Shown here piece after piece: positions 34,011 to 43,046 of a stretch of 64,000 bases of DNA. The translations under genes and the position numbers were made by a program. The notes below the pieces were generated by a model. The model ran no database searches, was not told where the DNA came from, and saw nothing but the letters and a program-made list of their open reading frames with translations. Where the stretch lies: positions 49,238-113,237 of the forward strand of contig NZ_VFRQ01000012.1 of NCBI RefSeq assembly GCF_006385705.1, written 5' to 3'. Numbering within the stretch: the first letter of the stretch is position 1; the number at the start of each line of letters is the position of its first letter. The DNA is from Pontibacter mangrovi. Its GTDB lineage: Bacteria > Bacteroidota > Bacteroidia > Cytophagales > Hymenobacteraceae.

Positions 34011-35546
34011 TTAGCTGCTGGTAAGCAGCCTCACCCTGGAAAGCAGCTTTTTGGCAGGCCAGGCAAGCAGGTCTTTTTCATACTTGTTCAGGCCTTTCCA
34101 CCACATCAGCATGGTGTATACCAAAAAATACAGGGCTACTTTGGTTAACAGGAAGTAAAGCGATGCGCTGGGGTAGAGCAGGTCGATGAGGTAACCCACG
34201 GCAGCGGCAGCCGCAGCCGGAAGCGCCATCCGCAGGATCTCTTTCCAGAACCTGGGGATGTTGATCCTGATCTTCCGGTGGTAATAAATATTCATGACGA
34301 CGATGTTGCCGACAATAAGGGAGAGGGAAGTGCCCACGGCGCAGCCCAGCCCCCCATACACTCTGGCCAGCGGAATGCTGATCGCCAGGCTCGAAAGAGC
34401 CACTATAATGTAGACGATGGACCTGAACTTGTGCTGGTTGCGGGCCTGCAGGATAGTGATGCCCAGCGTCTGGATGAGCGGCACGGTGAGCGGCACCATC
34501 AGCAGCACCGCGATCAGGTAGGCATCGGCATAGTCGGTGCCGGCCCAGAACGTGATAAAGGACTTGCCGAAAAGCAGAAAAGCGGAGAGCACAAAAGCCA
34601 TCACCATAAACTGCACACGCCCGGTTTTAATGAACAGGTCTGAGAGCGCCTGGTCGGCGGTGTTGCGGGTAACCATGGCAGTTACCTTAGGAAGAAAAAC
34701 TCCAGATAAAGCCGTAGAAAGCGTCATGTAATACATTTGGAGCTGAATGGCGATGGCATATACAGCCACCACCGCAGTGCCGGCCACGATGCCAAGTATA
34801 AACTGGCCGGAGCTCCAGTATACTTTATCCACGATCACGCCCAGAAAAATAAAGAACGAGTAACCTGACACCTCTTTTAAAAGGCCCCACTCAAACCCCC
34901 TGAACCGGATCTTTACCTTTAGCCTGGCAAGGCAGAACCAGCAGTTGATAAGCAGGCTGAGGATGTTCAGCGTCGTGATGATGGTGACCATGCCCACTGC
35001 CTTGTAGCCCATCAGCAGCAGCGGTATAATCAGGCAGGGAGTAAGGATGATGCGGCCTAGGTTCACCAGTTTCAGAAACACGTACCGCTCGTAGGCCGAG
35101 ATGATGGAGCCGAAAATGCTAAGCGGAAAGGTAAGCGATAGGTTCAGGATCAGCAGCACGATCATGGTGCGGGCACGGGCCATTTCGGGGGGCGCAAGAG
35201 CGCTGCCGAAGAGTACCTCCACGTGATGGTAAAGGTAAACACCCGCGCCCAGCACGAGCAAACTGATGGCGCTGTACAGCGCAAAGAACATCCCGAATAG
35301 CGCGTACTGCTCCTCCGCCAGCTCCTGGGTGCGGTAGCGGGCGGTATAGCGCACAACCGCATTGCCCAGCCCAAAGTCGAGCACCGTAAGGTAGGCCACC
35401 ACCGAGGCAATGAGCGCGTAAAGCCCAAACTCCGCCTTGCCCAGCATGCGCAGCATAAATGGGGTGTAGAGCAGCCCGATGATGTTGCTCATGCCGATGG
35501 AGGCGTAAGACAAAAGCGCCCCCGCCTTTAGCTGGTTAATGGCCAC
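34011..35546 (-). CDS. Polysaccharide flippase of the MOP superfamily (Wzx-like), copy A
   Basis: 511 residues with about 12-14 hydrophobic helices. The N-terminus (LKAGALLSYASIGMSNIIGLLYTPFMLRMLG) is typical of Wzx/PST exporters, which flip undecaprenyl-linked repeat units across the inner membrane. It lies 20 bases after asnB and before the pyruvyltransferase. A second flippase is encoded at 46067-47506, which is unusual for a single polymer. Confidence 0.9.
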   Translation of the reverse strand: MAINQLKAGALLSYASIGMSNIIGLLYTPFMLRMLGKAEFGLYALIASVVAYLTVLDFGLGNAVVRYTARYRTQELAEEQYALFGMFFALYSAISLLVLGAGVYLYHHVEVLFGSALAPPEMARARTMIVLLILNLSLTFPLSIFGSIISAYERYVFLKLVNLGRIILTPCLIIPLLLMGYKAVGMVTIITTLNILSLLINCWFCLARLKVKIRFRGFEWGLLKEVSGYSFFIFLGVIVDKVYWSSGQFILGIVAGTAVVAVYAIAIQLQMYYMTLSTALSGVFLPKVTAMVTRNTADQALSDLFIKTGRVQFMVMAFVLSAFLLFGKSFITFWAGTDYADAYLIAVLLMVPLTVPLIQTLGITILQARNQHKFRSIVYIIVALSSLAISIPLARVYGGLGCAVGTSLSLIVGNIVVMNIYYHRKIRINIPRFWKEILRMALPAAAAAAVGYLIDLLYPSASLYFLLTKVALYFLVYTMLMWWKGLNKYEKDLLAWPAKKLLSRVRLLTSS

Positions 35547-35566
35547 AGCGGCTGCAGGTAGAAAGG

Positions 35567-37447
35567 TTAGTATACATTTTCGGCTACGGCGGCTTCTTCA
35601 GCAGGCTTTTCGGCTTTGTCAATAAAGGTCCTGAACCACAGCTCCAGGTGCACCCACTTCCATATTTCCTTCGCAATGTTGGCTTCACCGGAGAGGTGCT
35701 GTTCATACTTTTGAAGCGCGATTTCCGGGTCTATCAGCTTACGGCTCTTAAAGGATCTACTCTTGAGAATGCCTTTTACCAGGGCCTGCCAGCGCGGCTC
35801 CCGGAACCACTCGTCCTGCGGGGTGCCAAAGCCGATCTTGTCCATGCGGAGTCTGATCTTTTCGGGCAGCACGCCTTTCATGGCCTCCCGCAGAATATAC
35901 TTGGTGATCCCTTTTCTGATGGCCCAGGTGTCTGCGCTGGCCAGTGTGCGCTCCACCAGCCGGTAATCCAGGAAGGGCACGCGCGCCTCCAGCGAGAAGT
36001 GCATCGAGTTCATGTCTTCCCACTTGAGCAGGTGCTCGAGCTTGTTTTCAAAATGGTCCAGCAGGGCGTCTTTCAAGGTGTTGGAGCCGTAGAGCTTGCC
36101 GGCTATGGCGTTGGTGGTGCTGTACTGGGCTACAAAAGGGGCCATCAGGTAGCCTTTCTCACCCACCCGGAGCGAGGTCTTCAGCTGTTCGGGCAGCAAA
36201 AAGTAGGCAAAGGACTTCACCCCGTACAGGCTGCGGTGATTGTTCAGGTACTGAAGCATTTCACCTCCCAGCTTTCCGAGCCGCGCCGACCGCAGCAAAT
36301 CTTTAAAGAAGAAACCGAAGAAGTAGTGGTAGCCCGCCAGCTCCTCGTCGGCCCCCTGTCCATCCAGCGTCACCACCACTTTGTCCTTGGCCAGCTCCAT
36401 GACCTTGTACTGCGCGTAGGGCGAGGTGGAGGGGATGGGCTCGGCATGCGCTTTAATAAACTCCAGCAGGTCGTTTTCCAGGGTGTCGGCATCGGGGTGG
36501 GTATAGTGCATGTGCTGCAGGTAAGGGCTGAACTCGGCTATATACTCCTTCTCATCGCCCGTCTGCCCCTGTTTGTACACGGCCGAAAAGGTGTTGAGGT
36601 CGGTTTTGTTGAAATCCTTCAGCAGCGTCGCCACAATAGTGGACGAGTCGAGGCCGCCGCTCAGGCACACGCCCACCGGCACGTCGCTGCGCAGCCGCAG
36701 CCCAATAGCCGAGGTGAGCAGCTCCTTGTACTCCCGCGGACTTGTAAAGGGCTTTGCCTGCGCCACCCGCTCCCGCAGGTCATACCACTTGCTGATGCGC
36801 ACCGTGCCGTCCTTGATCGAAAGCTGATGGCCGTGCGGCAGTTTTTTCACTTCCTGAAAGAACGTGCTGTCGGTCTGGTCGGTGCGGTTAAAGGCCAGGT
36901 AGTCGAAGATACTTTGATAATTGGCGGCAGGCTTTTCGGGCAGCAGGCCCAGCAGGGGTGGTATCTCGGAGCAGAACCCAAAAAACTCAGCTTGGTGGGT
37001 ATAATAAAACGGCTTGATGCCGAAGCGGTCGCGGCAGGCGAAAAGGCTTTTCTCCTGCCGGTCGTAAATGGCAAAGGCCCACATGCCGTTAAAGCGGTGC
37101 ATGCACGCCTGGCCCCAGTGCAGGTAGGCCTGCAGCAGCACCTCGGTGTCGGTTTTGGTCCTGAACGTGATGCCTTGCTGCTGTAGCTCCTCGCGCAGCT
37201 CCACATAGTTAAATATCTCCCCGTTAAAGACCATCGCATAGCGCCCATCAGCTGACAGCATGGGCTGGTGCCCATCCGGAGACAGGTCTATAATGCTGAG
37301 GCGCACGAAGCCCAGGCCGGCGGCGTCTTCTATAAACACGCCCTCATCGTCGGGGCCACGGTGCTTCATCTGCTGCATCATGGTGCGCAGCGTTCTTTCT
37401 TGGGGTGAGCTTTCGTCATACCGGATAATACCTGCAATTCCACACAT
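35567..37447 (-). CDS. asnB: Asparagine synthetase-like glutamine amidotransferase
   Basis: 626 residues, full length for glutamine-hydrolysing AsnB. Cys2 (MCGIAGIIRY) is the glutaminase nucleophile. The synthetase half has the PP-loop SGGLDSST (~268), LDGQGADEELAGYHYF, MHFSLEARVPFLDYRLVE and LRMDKIGFGTPQDEWFR. In polysaccharide clusters AsnB homologues often amidate sugar carboxylates or amino acid substituents rather than make free asparagine, so amidation of uronic acid or an acyl group is inferred. It lies between the CelD-like pair and the flippase, with short gaps of 33 and 20 bases. An ordinary metabolic AsnB role cannot be excluded. Confidence 0.9.
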   Translation of the reverse strand: MCGIAGIIRYDESSPQERTLRTMMQQMKHRGPDDEGVFIEDAAGLGFVRLSIIDLSPDGHQPMLSADGRYAMVFNGEIFNYVELREELQQQGITFRTKTDTEVLLQAYLHWGQACMHRFNGMWAFAIYDRQEKSLFACRDRFGIKPFYYTHQAEFFGFCSEIPPLLGLLPEKPAANYQSIFDYLAFNRTDQTDSTFFQEVKKLPHGHQLSIKDGTVRISKWYDLRERVAQAKPFTSPREYKELLTSAIGLRLRSDVPVGVCLSGGLDSSTIVATLLKDFNKTDLNTFSAVYKQGQTGDEKEYIAEFSPYLQHMHYTHPDADTLENDLLEFIKAHAEPIPSTSPYAQYKVMELAKDKVVVTLDGQGADEELAGYHYFFGFFFKDLLRSARLGKLGGEMLQYLNNHRSLYGVKSFAYFLLPEQLKTSLRVGEKGYLMAPFVAQYSTTNAIAGKLYGSNTLKDALLDHFENKLEHLLKWEDMNSMHFSLEARVPFLDYRLVERTLASADTWAIRKGITKYILREAMKGVLPEKIRLRMDKIGFGTPQDEWFREPRWQALVKGILKSRSFKSRKLIDPEIALQKYEQHLSGEANIAKEIWKWVHLELWFRTFIDKAEKPAEEAAVAENVY

Positions 37448-37480
37448 AGTCGTACTGTTTTAGGGTTAGGGAAGGTGTTG

Positions 37481-39178
37481 TTATACTTGTCGCAGTTTAC
37501 TGGCCCCAAGCTGTAAAAGGGCTTTCTCCTGTTGTCTGTTCTGGCTGATAAAAAGGCACGCCTGCGATGGGCTGTCTTTGCCCGCCTCCGCTGCCACGGC
37601 GCGTATAAAATCAGATAGCGCGGCGGCAGCAGAAGATGGCACCTGCACACTGTGAAGCGCCACACCGTTTTCCAGAATGGCTGCCCCCGGTATGCCTTCT
37701 GCCTGCAGGGCCTTCGCGTCGGCCAGCCAGGCCCAGCCGAGCAAGCGGTCATTAGCGGTCCAGGTATAGCAGTGCTGCCCCAGTTCAAAGCGCTTCATGG
37801 CTTCCATCAGGAACTCCCACCTGCAGGTCAGCGAGTTGCCGGGGGTATACCGCAACAGGTCGGCCAGGCTGTCTCGCTGCAGTTCGACAGGTGACGCAGC
37901 GGCTGCTGGTGGCAGGGGCAGGGCGTAGTGTTTATACTTGTAAGGAGCCTGTATACTTTGCCTGGCTAATTGCAGGAGCGGGGCAGCCCCGGTTTTTTGC
38001 AGGATAAGCGCTTTTTCTTTCAGCATCTGTGCCTGCTGCTTGTAGCCGCCGATGGTATGCTTCTCCAGGCCAATTTTCGGCAGCTGCTGCTTTAGGATCG
38101 TATTCACTTTATACTTTAGCTTTGCCTTGCGAAGGCGCTTTTCACTGTAAATGGTGAGCGTAGTGGCTTCGGTATAATCCGTGGCCAGTAAATCTTTGTA
38201 GGGGTTAGCGCCGGGCGTCAGGTCAAACACCGCCATGCCTTCCTCGGCCAGCATGCTGCTGAGCATCAAAAAGTGCAGGATGCCGGGGGAGTGCTTTGCA
38301 AAGAAAGGGGAGTGGGTGTTGAGGCCCTGCAGGTGCAACCAGTTATTTCCAATCACGCCCACGTTGGAGGCAACAATGTGCTGGTCTACTTTCAGCAGGG
38401 TGGCATGCAGCAGGCCCTGCCGGAAGAGGTCCTGCAGAAAGGTTTTGCGGTTCGGGTCTTCCTGAAAAACGCATTTATTATACATGGCTCCCTTGCGGAA
38501 GTCACTTTGCACGGCCAGCTCATCCAGCACGTTTCGGAACGTATGGCCTGTGGTGATTTTCTCAAAGCTCAGGTTGCCGGCTCTTTTCAGGCGGTTAATT
38601 TTTTCGCGCCGGTTCTTCTTTTTAAGCTCTTTGGCTATTTTTTCCTGGTCCAGGCGCATGAGCGGCTGCCTGGCCGTTTTGCTGATGCAATAGGCGCCCC
38701 AGCCGTTTGGGTCCTGCGCCCAGGCAAGGGGGGTGCCTGCGGGCACATACTCCAGGTGGATGTCCTGGTGCGGAAAGGCCTGCCGCAGGGTTGTGAGGGC
38801 TTCGTTGATAAAGCTTTCTGCATGTTCTTCCGAAGAAAGCCATACCTGGTACTCTGCCTGGCTTGCCCCGGCTGCCACCAGGTTTCCCCGTTTGTCTTGC
38901 GCCAGCGCCAGCAGGCCTGTCAACTGTTCATCCTGTGTGGCCAGGACCAGGATAGGCTGGTAGGCAGTGTGGTAGTGCCTGTACCAGGTGCAAGCAAAGG
39001 CCGGGCTTTGAAATACAGTGGCCCAGGGGCAGTGCTGGTAGAGGTGCTCCCAATGGTTCAAAAATTCGGCATCGGCGCAAAGCTGCAGCACTTGCAGGCC
39101 CTGCAGTAGCTGCACAGGCTTTGTTTGCTGGTGCAAGTCAGGCGGCAGCGGTTCGGGTATAGGTAGCGATGTGATCAT
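37481..39178 (-). CDS. CelD/FemAB-like acyltransferase, paralogue 2
   Basis: 565 residues from MITSLPIPEP at 39178; the ATG at 39235 would overlap the upstream gene by 47 bases and adds residues absent from the paralogues. It keeps the markers CPWATVFQSPAFACTWYRHYH, VQSDFRKGAMYNKCVF, LLHATLLKVDQHIVASNV, LQGLNTHSPFFAKHSPGIL and FDLTPGANPYKDLLA. The C-terminal part has SLADLLRYTPGNSLTCRWEFLMEAMKRFE and HCYTWTANDRLLGWAW. Start and stop spacing (10 bases after paralogue 3) indicates translational coupling. Role as for paralogue 1: probable acyl transfer to a sugar in this polysaccharide. Confidence 0.78.
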   Translation of the reverse strand: MITSLPIPEPLPPDLHQQTKPVQLLQGLQVLQLCADAEFLNHWEHLYQHCPWATVFQSPAFACTWYRHYHTAYQPILVLATQDEQLTGLLALAQDKRGNLVAAGASQAEYQVWLSSEEHAESFINEALTTLRQAFPHQDIHLEYVPAGTPLAWAQDPNGWGAYCISKTARQPLMRLDQEKIAKELKKKNRREKINRLKRAGNLSFEKITTGHTFRNVLDELAVQSDFRKGAMYNKCVFQEDPNRKTFLQDLFRQGLLHATLLKVDQHIVASNVGVIGNNWLHLQGLNTHSPFFAKHSPGILHFLMLSSMLAEEGMAVFDLTPGANPYKDLLATDYTEATTLTIYSEKRLRKAKLKYKVNTILKQQLPKIGLEKHTIGGYKQQAQMLKEKALILQKTGAAPLLQLARQSIQAPYKYKHYALPLPPAAAASPVELQRDSLADLLRYTPGNSLTCRWEFLMEAMKRFELGQHCYTWTANDRLLGWAWLADAKALQAEGIPGAAILENGVALHSVQVPSSAAAALSDFIRAVAAEAGKDSPSQACLFISQNRQQEKALLQLGASKLRQV

Positions 39179-39188
39179 ATAGCAAGCA

Positions 39189-40880
39189 TTAAAGATTTTG
39201 GGTAAGGGCTGTAAAACCGGTTTTGTGCAGCGCATGCGTTATCGTTGCGCGCGCGCTCGGGCATAAGGCTATCAGTTTTTTGTCGGGATCTTCCTGTAGT
39301 ACGGCATCGGCAACGGCGGCTAGAAAGGCGGCCAGTTCTGCTTTGGCCTCCGGGTGCACATAGATAGTATGAACAGCGATAGCCTGCTCTGCCTCCCCGT
39401 CTGGCAACTCACCTCCCACCCAGGCACATGCCAACAGTTTTTGGTGGGCAGTCCAGGTATAAGCGTGCGCGCCGTTTTCATAAAGCCTCATGGCCTTTTC
39501 CGTAAATTCCCAGCGGCTGAGGTTACCTTTAGTTGCCTGGTAAAGGAGAAGGTCGCTCAGGCTATCCTGTTTAACAGCAACAGCAGGTACCGGGGTAGCA
39601 GAAGGCCCGGTTTTGAGAAAAAGTGCCTCTGGCTTTGGTGGCTTCAGGCGTTGCAGCTGCTGTCGGGCCATATTTTTCAGCCCGGCCTGTAGCGTATGCT
39701 TTAGCTGGTATTTCTTTTTTTGGAGGGCAAGCTCCACCGACATAGGGCGCTTGCCTTTTTCCAGTAACCACGTATGAAAGATCTTCTTTAGCTTCTTTTT
39801 AAGCAGAAATGCAGGGTTATGGGATATCACCAAGGTATGGACCTGGTCGTGGACGTTGGCAAAACGCTCTTTATAACTGTCATCACCGGGCGTCAGGTCA
39901 AAAACGGCTTTGCCTTCCCGGTGCAGGTAGTTTCCCAGGCTCAGAAAATGCAGCATTCCGGGAGAGTACTTGGCAAAGAAGGGGGAGTGGGAGTTTAAAC
40001 CCTGCAGGTGCACCCAGCCCCTGTCTGCCACGGCCACCAGAGAGGCCAGGTAATGCTCGTCCAGTTTGAGCACGGTCACGTGCAGCATGCCTTGGCGGAA
40101 CAGCTCCACCATCAGCTCGAACTTGAGCGGCTTGTTGCGGAACGGGTTTTTGTTGTACAGGGCACCCAACCGAAAATCATACTGCACGCTTAGCTCCTGC
40201 AGCGCCGCTTTAAACGCCTCCTCGGTTGTGATCTTGTGGAACTGAACCTCGCCCAGGCGCTGCAGCCGGTTATACTTTGTTTTGTATTGATGTCGCAGCT
40301 TGATGGTATGTTCTACGCCAGGTGCCTTTAAATTTAGCAAGGGCCGGTGGTAGGGCTGCAACACATATTTTTTGTGCCACTCAGGCTGTTGCCGGAGCCA
40401 GGCTAGCGGCGCCCCGGCAGGTATAAACCGGAACTGGATCCTGGCTTTGGGCAGGCGCGAGAGTATCTGGCGCAAGGCGGCTGTGATGAACTTCTCCCCG
40501 TTCTCTGGCCCAGCGAGCCAGCAGTGGTATTCTGCCTCAAACTCCCCGGCTCCCATCACTTGCACGCTTCCGTTCTCTAAGTTGCTTCTACTATTGCCCG
40601 GATAAGGTATGGCCATGGTCAGCAGCCCCGTCAGCCGATCGCCTTCATAAGCCCTTACCACAAGAGGCAGATGGCTATCGCGAAACACCCGGTACCAGGC
40701 GCACACAAAGCCCCGGCTCTGGAAGGCGGTGGCCCAGGGGCAGTTATGGTAAAGCGTGTCCCAGCCCTGCTTAAAACGATCATCAGCAAGTATGTCAAAT
40801 ACTTCTTCTCCGATCAGGAAATCCATTCTTTCGGATATTCTGAGCGTATGAATCTCTTTTTGGGTAATAGCTGATACCAT
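39189..40880 (-). CDS. CelD/FemAB-like acyltransferase, paralogue 3
   Basis: 563 residues. Shared landmarks: CPWATAFQSRGFVCAWYRVF (~46-65), VQYDFRLGALYNKNPF, LHVTVLKLDEHYLASLVAV, LQGLNSHSPFFAKYSPGML and FDLTPGDDSYKERFA. The C-terminal block has SLSDLLLYQATKGNLSRWEFTEKAMRLYE and HAYTWTAHQKLLACAWV. It is closer to paralogue 2 than to paralogue 1 in the HLQGLN.HSPFFAK region, suggesting a local duplication plus one older copy. It is 13 bases after the DUF354 gene. Confidence 0.78.
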   Translation of the reverse strand: MVSAITQKEIHTLRISERMDFLIGEEVFDILADDRFKQGWDTLYHNCPWATAFQSRGFVCAWYRVFRDSHLPLVVRAYEGDRLTGLLTMAIPYPGNSRSNLENGSVQVMGAGEFEAEYHCWLAGPENGEKFITAALRQILSRLPKARIQFRFIPAGAPLAWLRQQPEWHKKYVLQPYHRPLLNLKAPGVEHTIKLRHQYKTKYNRLQRLGEVQFHKITTEEAFKAALQELSVQYDFRLGALYNKNPFRNKPLKFELMVELFRQGMLHVTVLKLDEHYLASLVAVADRGWVHLQGLNSHSPFFAKYSPGMLHFLSLGNYLHREGKAVFDLTPGDDSYKERFANVHDQVHTLVISHNPAFLLKKKLKKIFHTWLLEKGKRPMSVELALQKKKYQLKHTLQAGLKNMARQQLQRLKPPKPEALFLKTGPSATPVPAVAVKQDSLSDLLLYQATKGNLSRWEFTEKAMRLYENGAHAYTWTAHQKLLACAWVGGELPDGEAEQAIAVHTIYVHPEAKAELAAFLAAVADAVLQEDPDKKLIALCPSARATITHALHKTGFTALTQNL

Positions 40881-40893
40881 CGTCGAATGTGCT

Positions 40894-41964
40894 TTAGCTG
40901 TTAACAGGCATTACTGGATCAGGATGGGCAGTACTAAACTGCAGGGCCTGGTTTACCATAAACTGTGTGGTGTCTATGCAGTCGGCCAGGAGCGTTTCGC
41001 GCAGGTGCTTATACTTCTGCGGAGCGTCTTTGTCTGAGAGTATGGCTTCGGCCTTGTCGATGGCCCGGAGCTGATCGGCGTTGCTTTCCGTAAAGTTGAA
41101 CACCAGGCCATACTTGCGCTCCTCCTCATCAGTATAGCCTCTGCCGTCGTTGTCGATAAAAATGGCCGGTGTGCCAAGCACCGCAGCCTCTGAGGCCATG
41201 GTGGCACTCTCCCCGAAAACCAAGCTACTGTAGTAGATGGCATCGTGCATCTTGTCTACCGGTATGCTGATTCTATACTTTTCGAGGGCCGTTGGCAGCG
41301 CTCCCTCCGAGGTGATGAAGACCTTGGCGTGCCCAGCAAGCGTTTGCACGGCCTTCAGCTTGTTTGCGGCCGACATGCCGGTGTGGTCAAAATCATGCGC
41401 CGCCGCCCAGGACACAAACCGCACGATGGCATACTTCTCGCCAGGCTGCACCCCCAGCACATCCAATATGGCCGGGTTAGGGGTAAAGTAGTTGGGGTGC
41501 AGGTAGGATAGCTCCATAAAGCTGTTGAACCGCACGTGCTTTTGCCCCAGGTCCAGCTTATAGCAGGCTGGCGTGTATACTTTGGTGGCAAAGGGCACGG
41601 TAAGCTTGTGGTGCAGGCTGGCATGCTCGGTGTCGCTGAAAACCAGGGAGGGCTTGCCCAGCAGAGCCGCCACCTGCGAGGGGTAGGGGTGCAGAAAGTT
41701 TAGGTACAGGTCGGGGTTAAAGGCCGCCGATATCTTGAAGAGCTGGTAATCAGCGTAGATCAGGTACATCAGCTTGCCCAGCCGGGAATCCCGGCCCTTG
41801 CCCCGGTCCATGTAAGGGATGTTATAGAGGGCCAGCAGCCGCTGCGCCATCTCCTTGTTTCTGGATACGAACAGGGTTTCGTGGCCATAGGACTGCATGA
41901 TGCGCGCAAAGTGGCGGAAGTAGTGTACGTGTGCCGGGTGGTTGATATCTATGAGGATCTTCAT
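40894..41964 (-). CDS. DUF354 family GT-B-like protein
   Basis: 356 residues. The N-terminus (MKILIDINHPAHVHYFRHFA) is the DUF354 signature, related in fold to UDP-GlcNAc 2-epimerases and MurG-like transferases. Other landmarks are FSDTEHA near residue 110, PVDKMHDAIYYSSLVFGESATMASEAAVLGTPAIFID and the C-terminal GYTDEEERKYGLVF. Members occur in archaeal and bacterial surface-glycan loci, but their reaction is not established; glycosyltransferase or epimerase activity is inferred. It sits between the GT4 gene and the CelD-like pair. Confidence 0.85.
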   Translation of the reverse strand: MKILIDINHPAHVHYFRHFARIMQSYGHETLFVSRNKEMAQRLLALYNIPYMDRGKGRDSRLGKLMYLIYADYQLFKISAAFNPDLYLNFLHPYPSQVAALLGKPSLVFSDTEHASLHHKLTVPFATKVYTPACYKLDLGQKHVRFNSFMELSYLHPNYFTPNPAILDVLGVQPGEKYAIVRFVSWAAAHDFDHTGMSAANKLKAVQTLAGHAKVFITSEGALPTALEKYRISIPVDKMHDAIYYSSLVFGESATMASEAAVLGTPAIFIDNDGRGYTDEEERKYGLVFNFTESNADQLRAIDKAEAILSDKDAPQKYKHLRETLLADCIDTTQFMVNQALQFSTAHPDPVMPVNS

Positions 41965-42017
41965 CTCGATCGGGCATTTTGATGAAACAAGACTAATTGG
42001 AAGTATAGTTGCTGCGC

Positions 42018-43046
42018 TTATGCCTCCTGCAACTGGGGCGTGTGGCCGTACTGCGGCCTATGCCAGGGAGAGGAAGTGCACTGCTGGTAAACCTGCAGCA
42101 CCTGTTGCGCCACCGACTCGGCGTCCAGGCCCAGCTGTCTTATGCGCCGCTCTCCGTCGGTTCTGCCGCGCTGCGATGCAAAGGCCAGCGCCTGCTGTAG
42201 TTTAGCGGAAAAGTCTTCAGGGCTGTGCGAGGCCAGGTAGCAGCCTTCGGTATTTCCTATCACCCAGCTGATGTCGCCTACATTGGTGGCTACAATCGGG
42301 CAGTTGCAGGCCATGGCTTCTTTTACCACATTAGGGGAGCCCTCCATAAACGAAGGCACTACCAGCACCGAGGCGGCGTTTAAGTATTTGGGTATGTCCT
42401 GGTGCGCAACCGGGAAGGGGTTGATCAACTCCACATCTGCTGCCTGCAGGCTGGCCACGGCTTGCGCGGCCAGCGGGTAGTTCTTACCTATCCGTTCCCT
42501 GCTGCCCAAAAACAGCACATACTGCTTATCCGGGTGCAGCCCCAGTTCCTGCCGGTGGTCTTCCTCCGAAGGTTTGAACGTATGCAGGTCCACGCCGTTG
42601 GGGATCACATAGGATTTGTGCTTGAGGTACACGAAGCGCTCCAGGTTTGGCGCTTTCGAGATCACGGCTTTTACGAAAGGCTGTATGAGCAGCGAAGAGA
42701 GCATAAAGAAGCGGCTGCTAAACCGGATCTTGTTCACGCCAATGTAATCGCCCTGGGCATCGTCCCCCATCAGCGACAGGATAACTGGCGTGTTGCCGCC
42801 CGCAGCGCCTAGCACGGCCGCCCATCCCGATAAAGAGAAATGTGCATGTATTAAATCGTAGGCGTTATGCTTCAGGTGGTGTCGGAGACGGAGGCCGGCC
42901 TTTAGATAGCCGCTGATTCCTTTTCCGTGAACGGGAAAATACGCTACTGTCACGCCAAGCGCTTCCAGGGAGTCGCCTTGGGCTTTGATAAAAGGGGCTA
43001 CCTTGAAGTTTGTGGAGTTTCCACTACACACAAATAGTACTTTCAT
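42018..43046 (-). CDS. Family 4 glycosyltransferase
   Basis: 342 residues, GT-B fold. The N-terminus is MKVLFVCSGN. YDLIHAHFSLSGW and LEALGVTVAYFPVHGKGISGYL form the acceptor half. The donor half contains YVLFLGSRERIGKNYPLA and VVPSFMEGSPNVVKEAMACNCPIVATNVGDI, the E-x7-E retaining-transferase motif. Its start codon overlaps the polymerase stop by four bases (ATGA), so the two are translationally coupled. It adds one sugar of the repeat unit. Confidence 0.92.
   Translation of the reverse strand: MKVLFVCSGNSTNFKVAPFIKAQGDSLEALGVTVAYFPVHGKGISGYLKAGLRLRHHLKHNAYDLIHAHFSLSGWAAVLGAAGGNTPVILSLMGDDAQGDYIGVNKIRFSSRFFMLSSLLIQPFVKAVISKAPNLERFVYLKHKSYVIPNGVDLHTFKPSEEDHRQELGLHPDKQYVLFLGSRERIGKNYPLAAQAVASLQAADVELINPFPVAHQDIPKYLNAASVLVVPSFMEGSPNVVKEAMACNCPIVATNVGDISWVIGNTEGCYLASHSPEDFSAKLQQALAFASQRGRTDGERRIRQLGLDAESVAQQVLQVYQQCTSSPWHRPQYGHTPQLQEA

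Noticed and set aside
35648..37186. 512-codon plus-strand open frame opposite asnB
   Set aside because: It is the shadow of a GC-biased real gene: asnB has complete motifs, and the antisense translation has no domain or normal composition.
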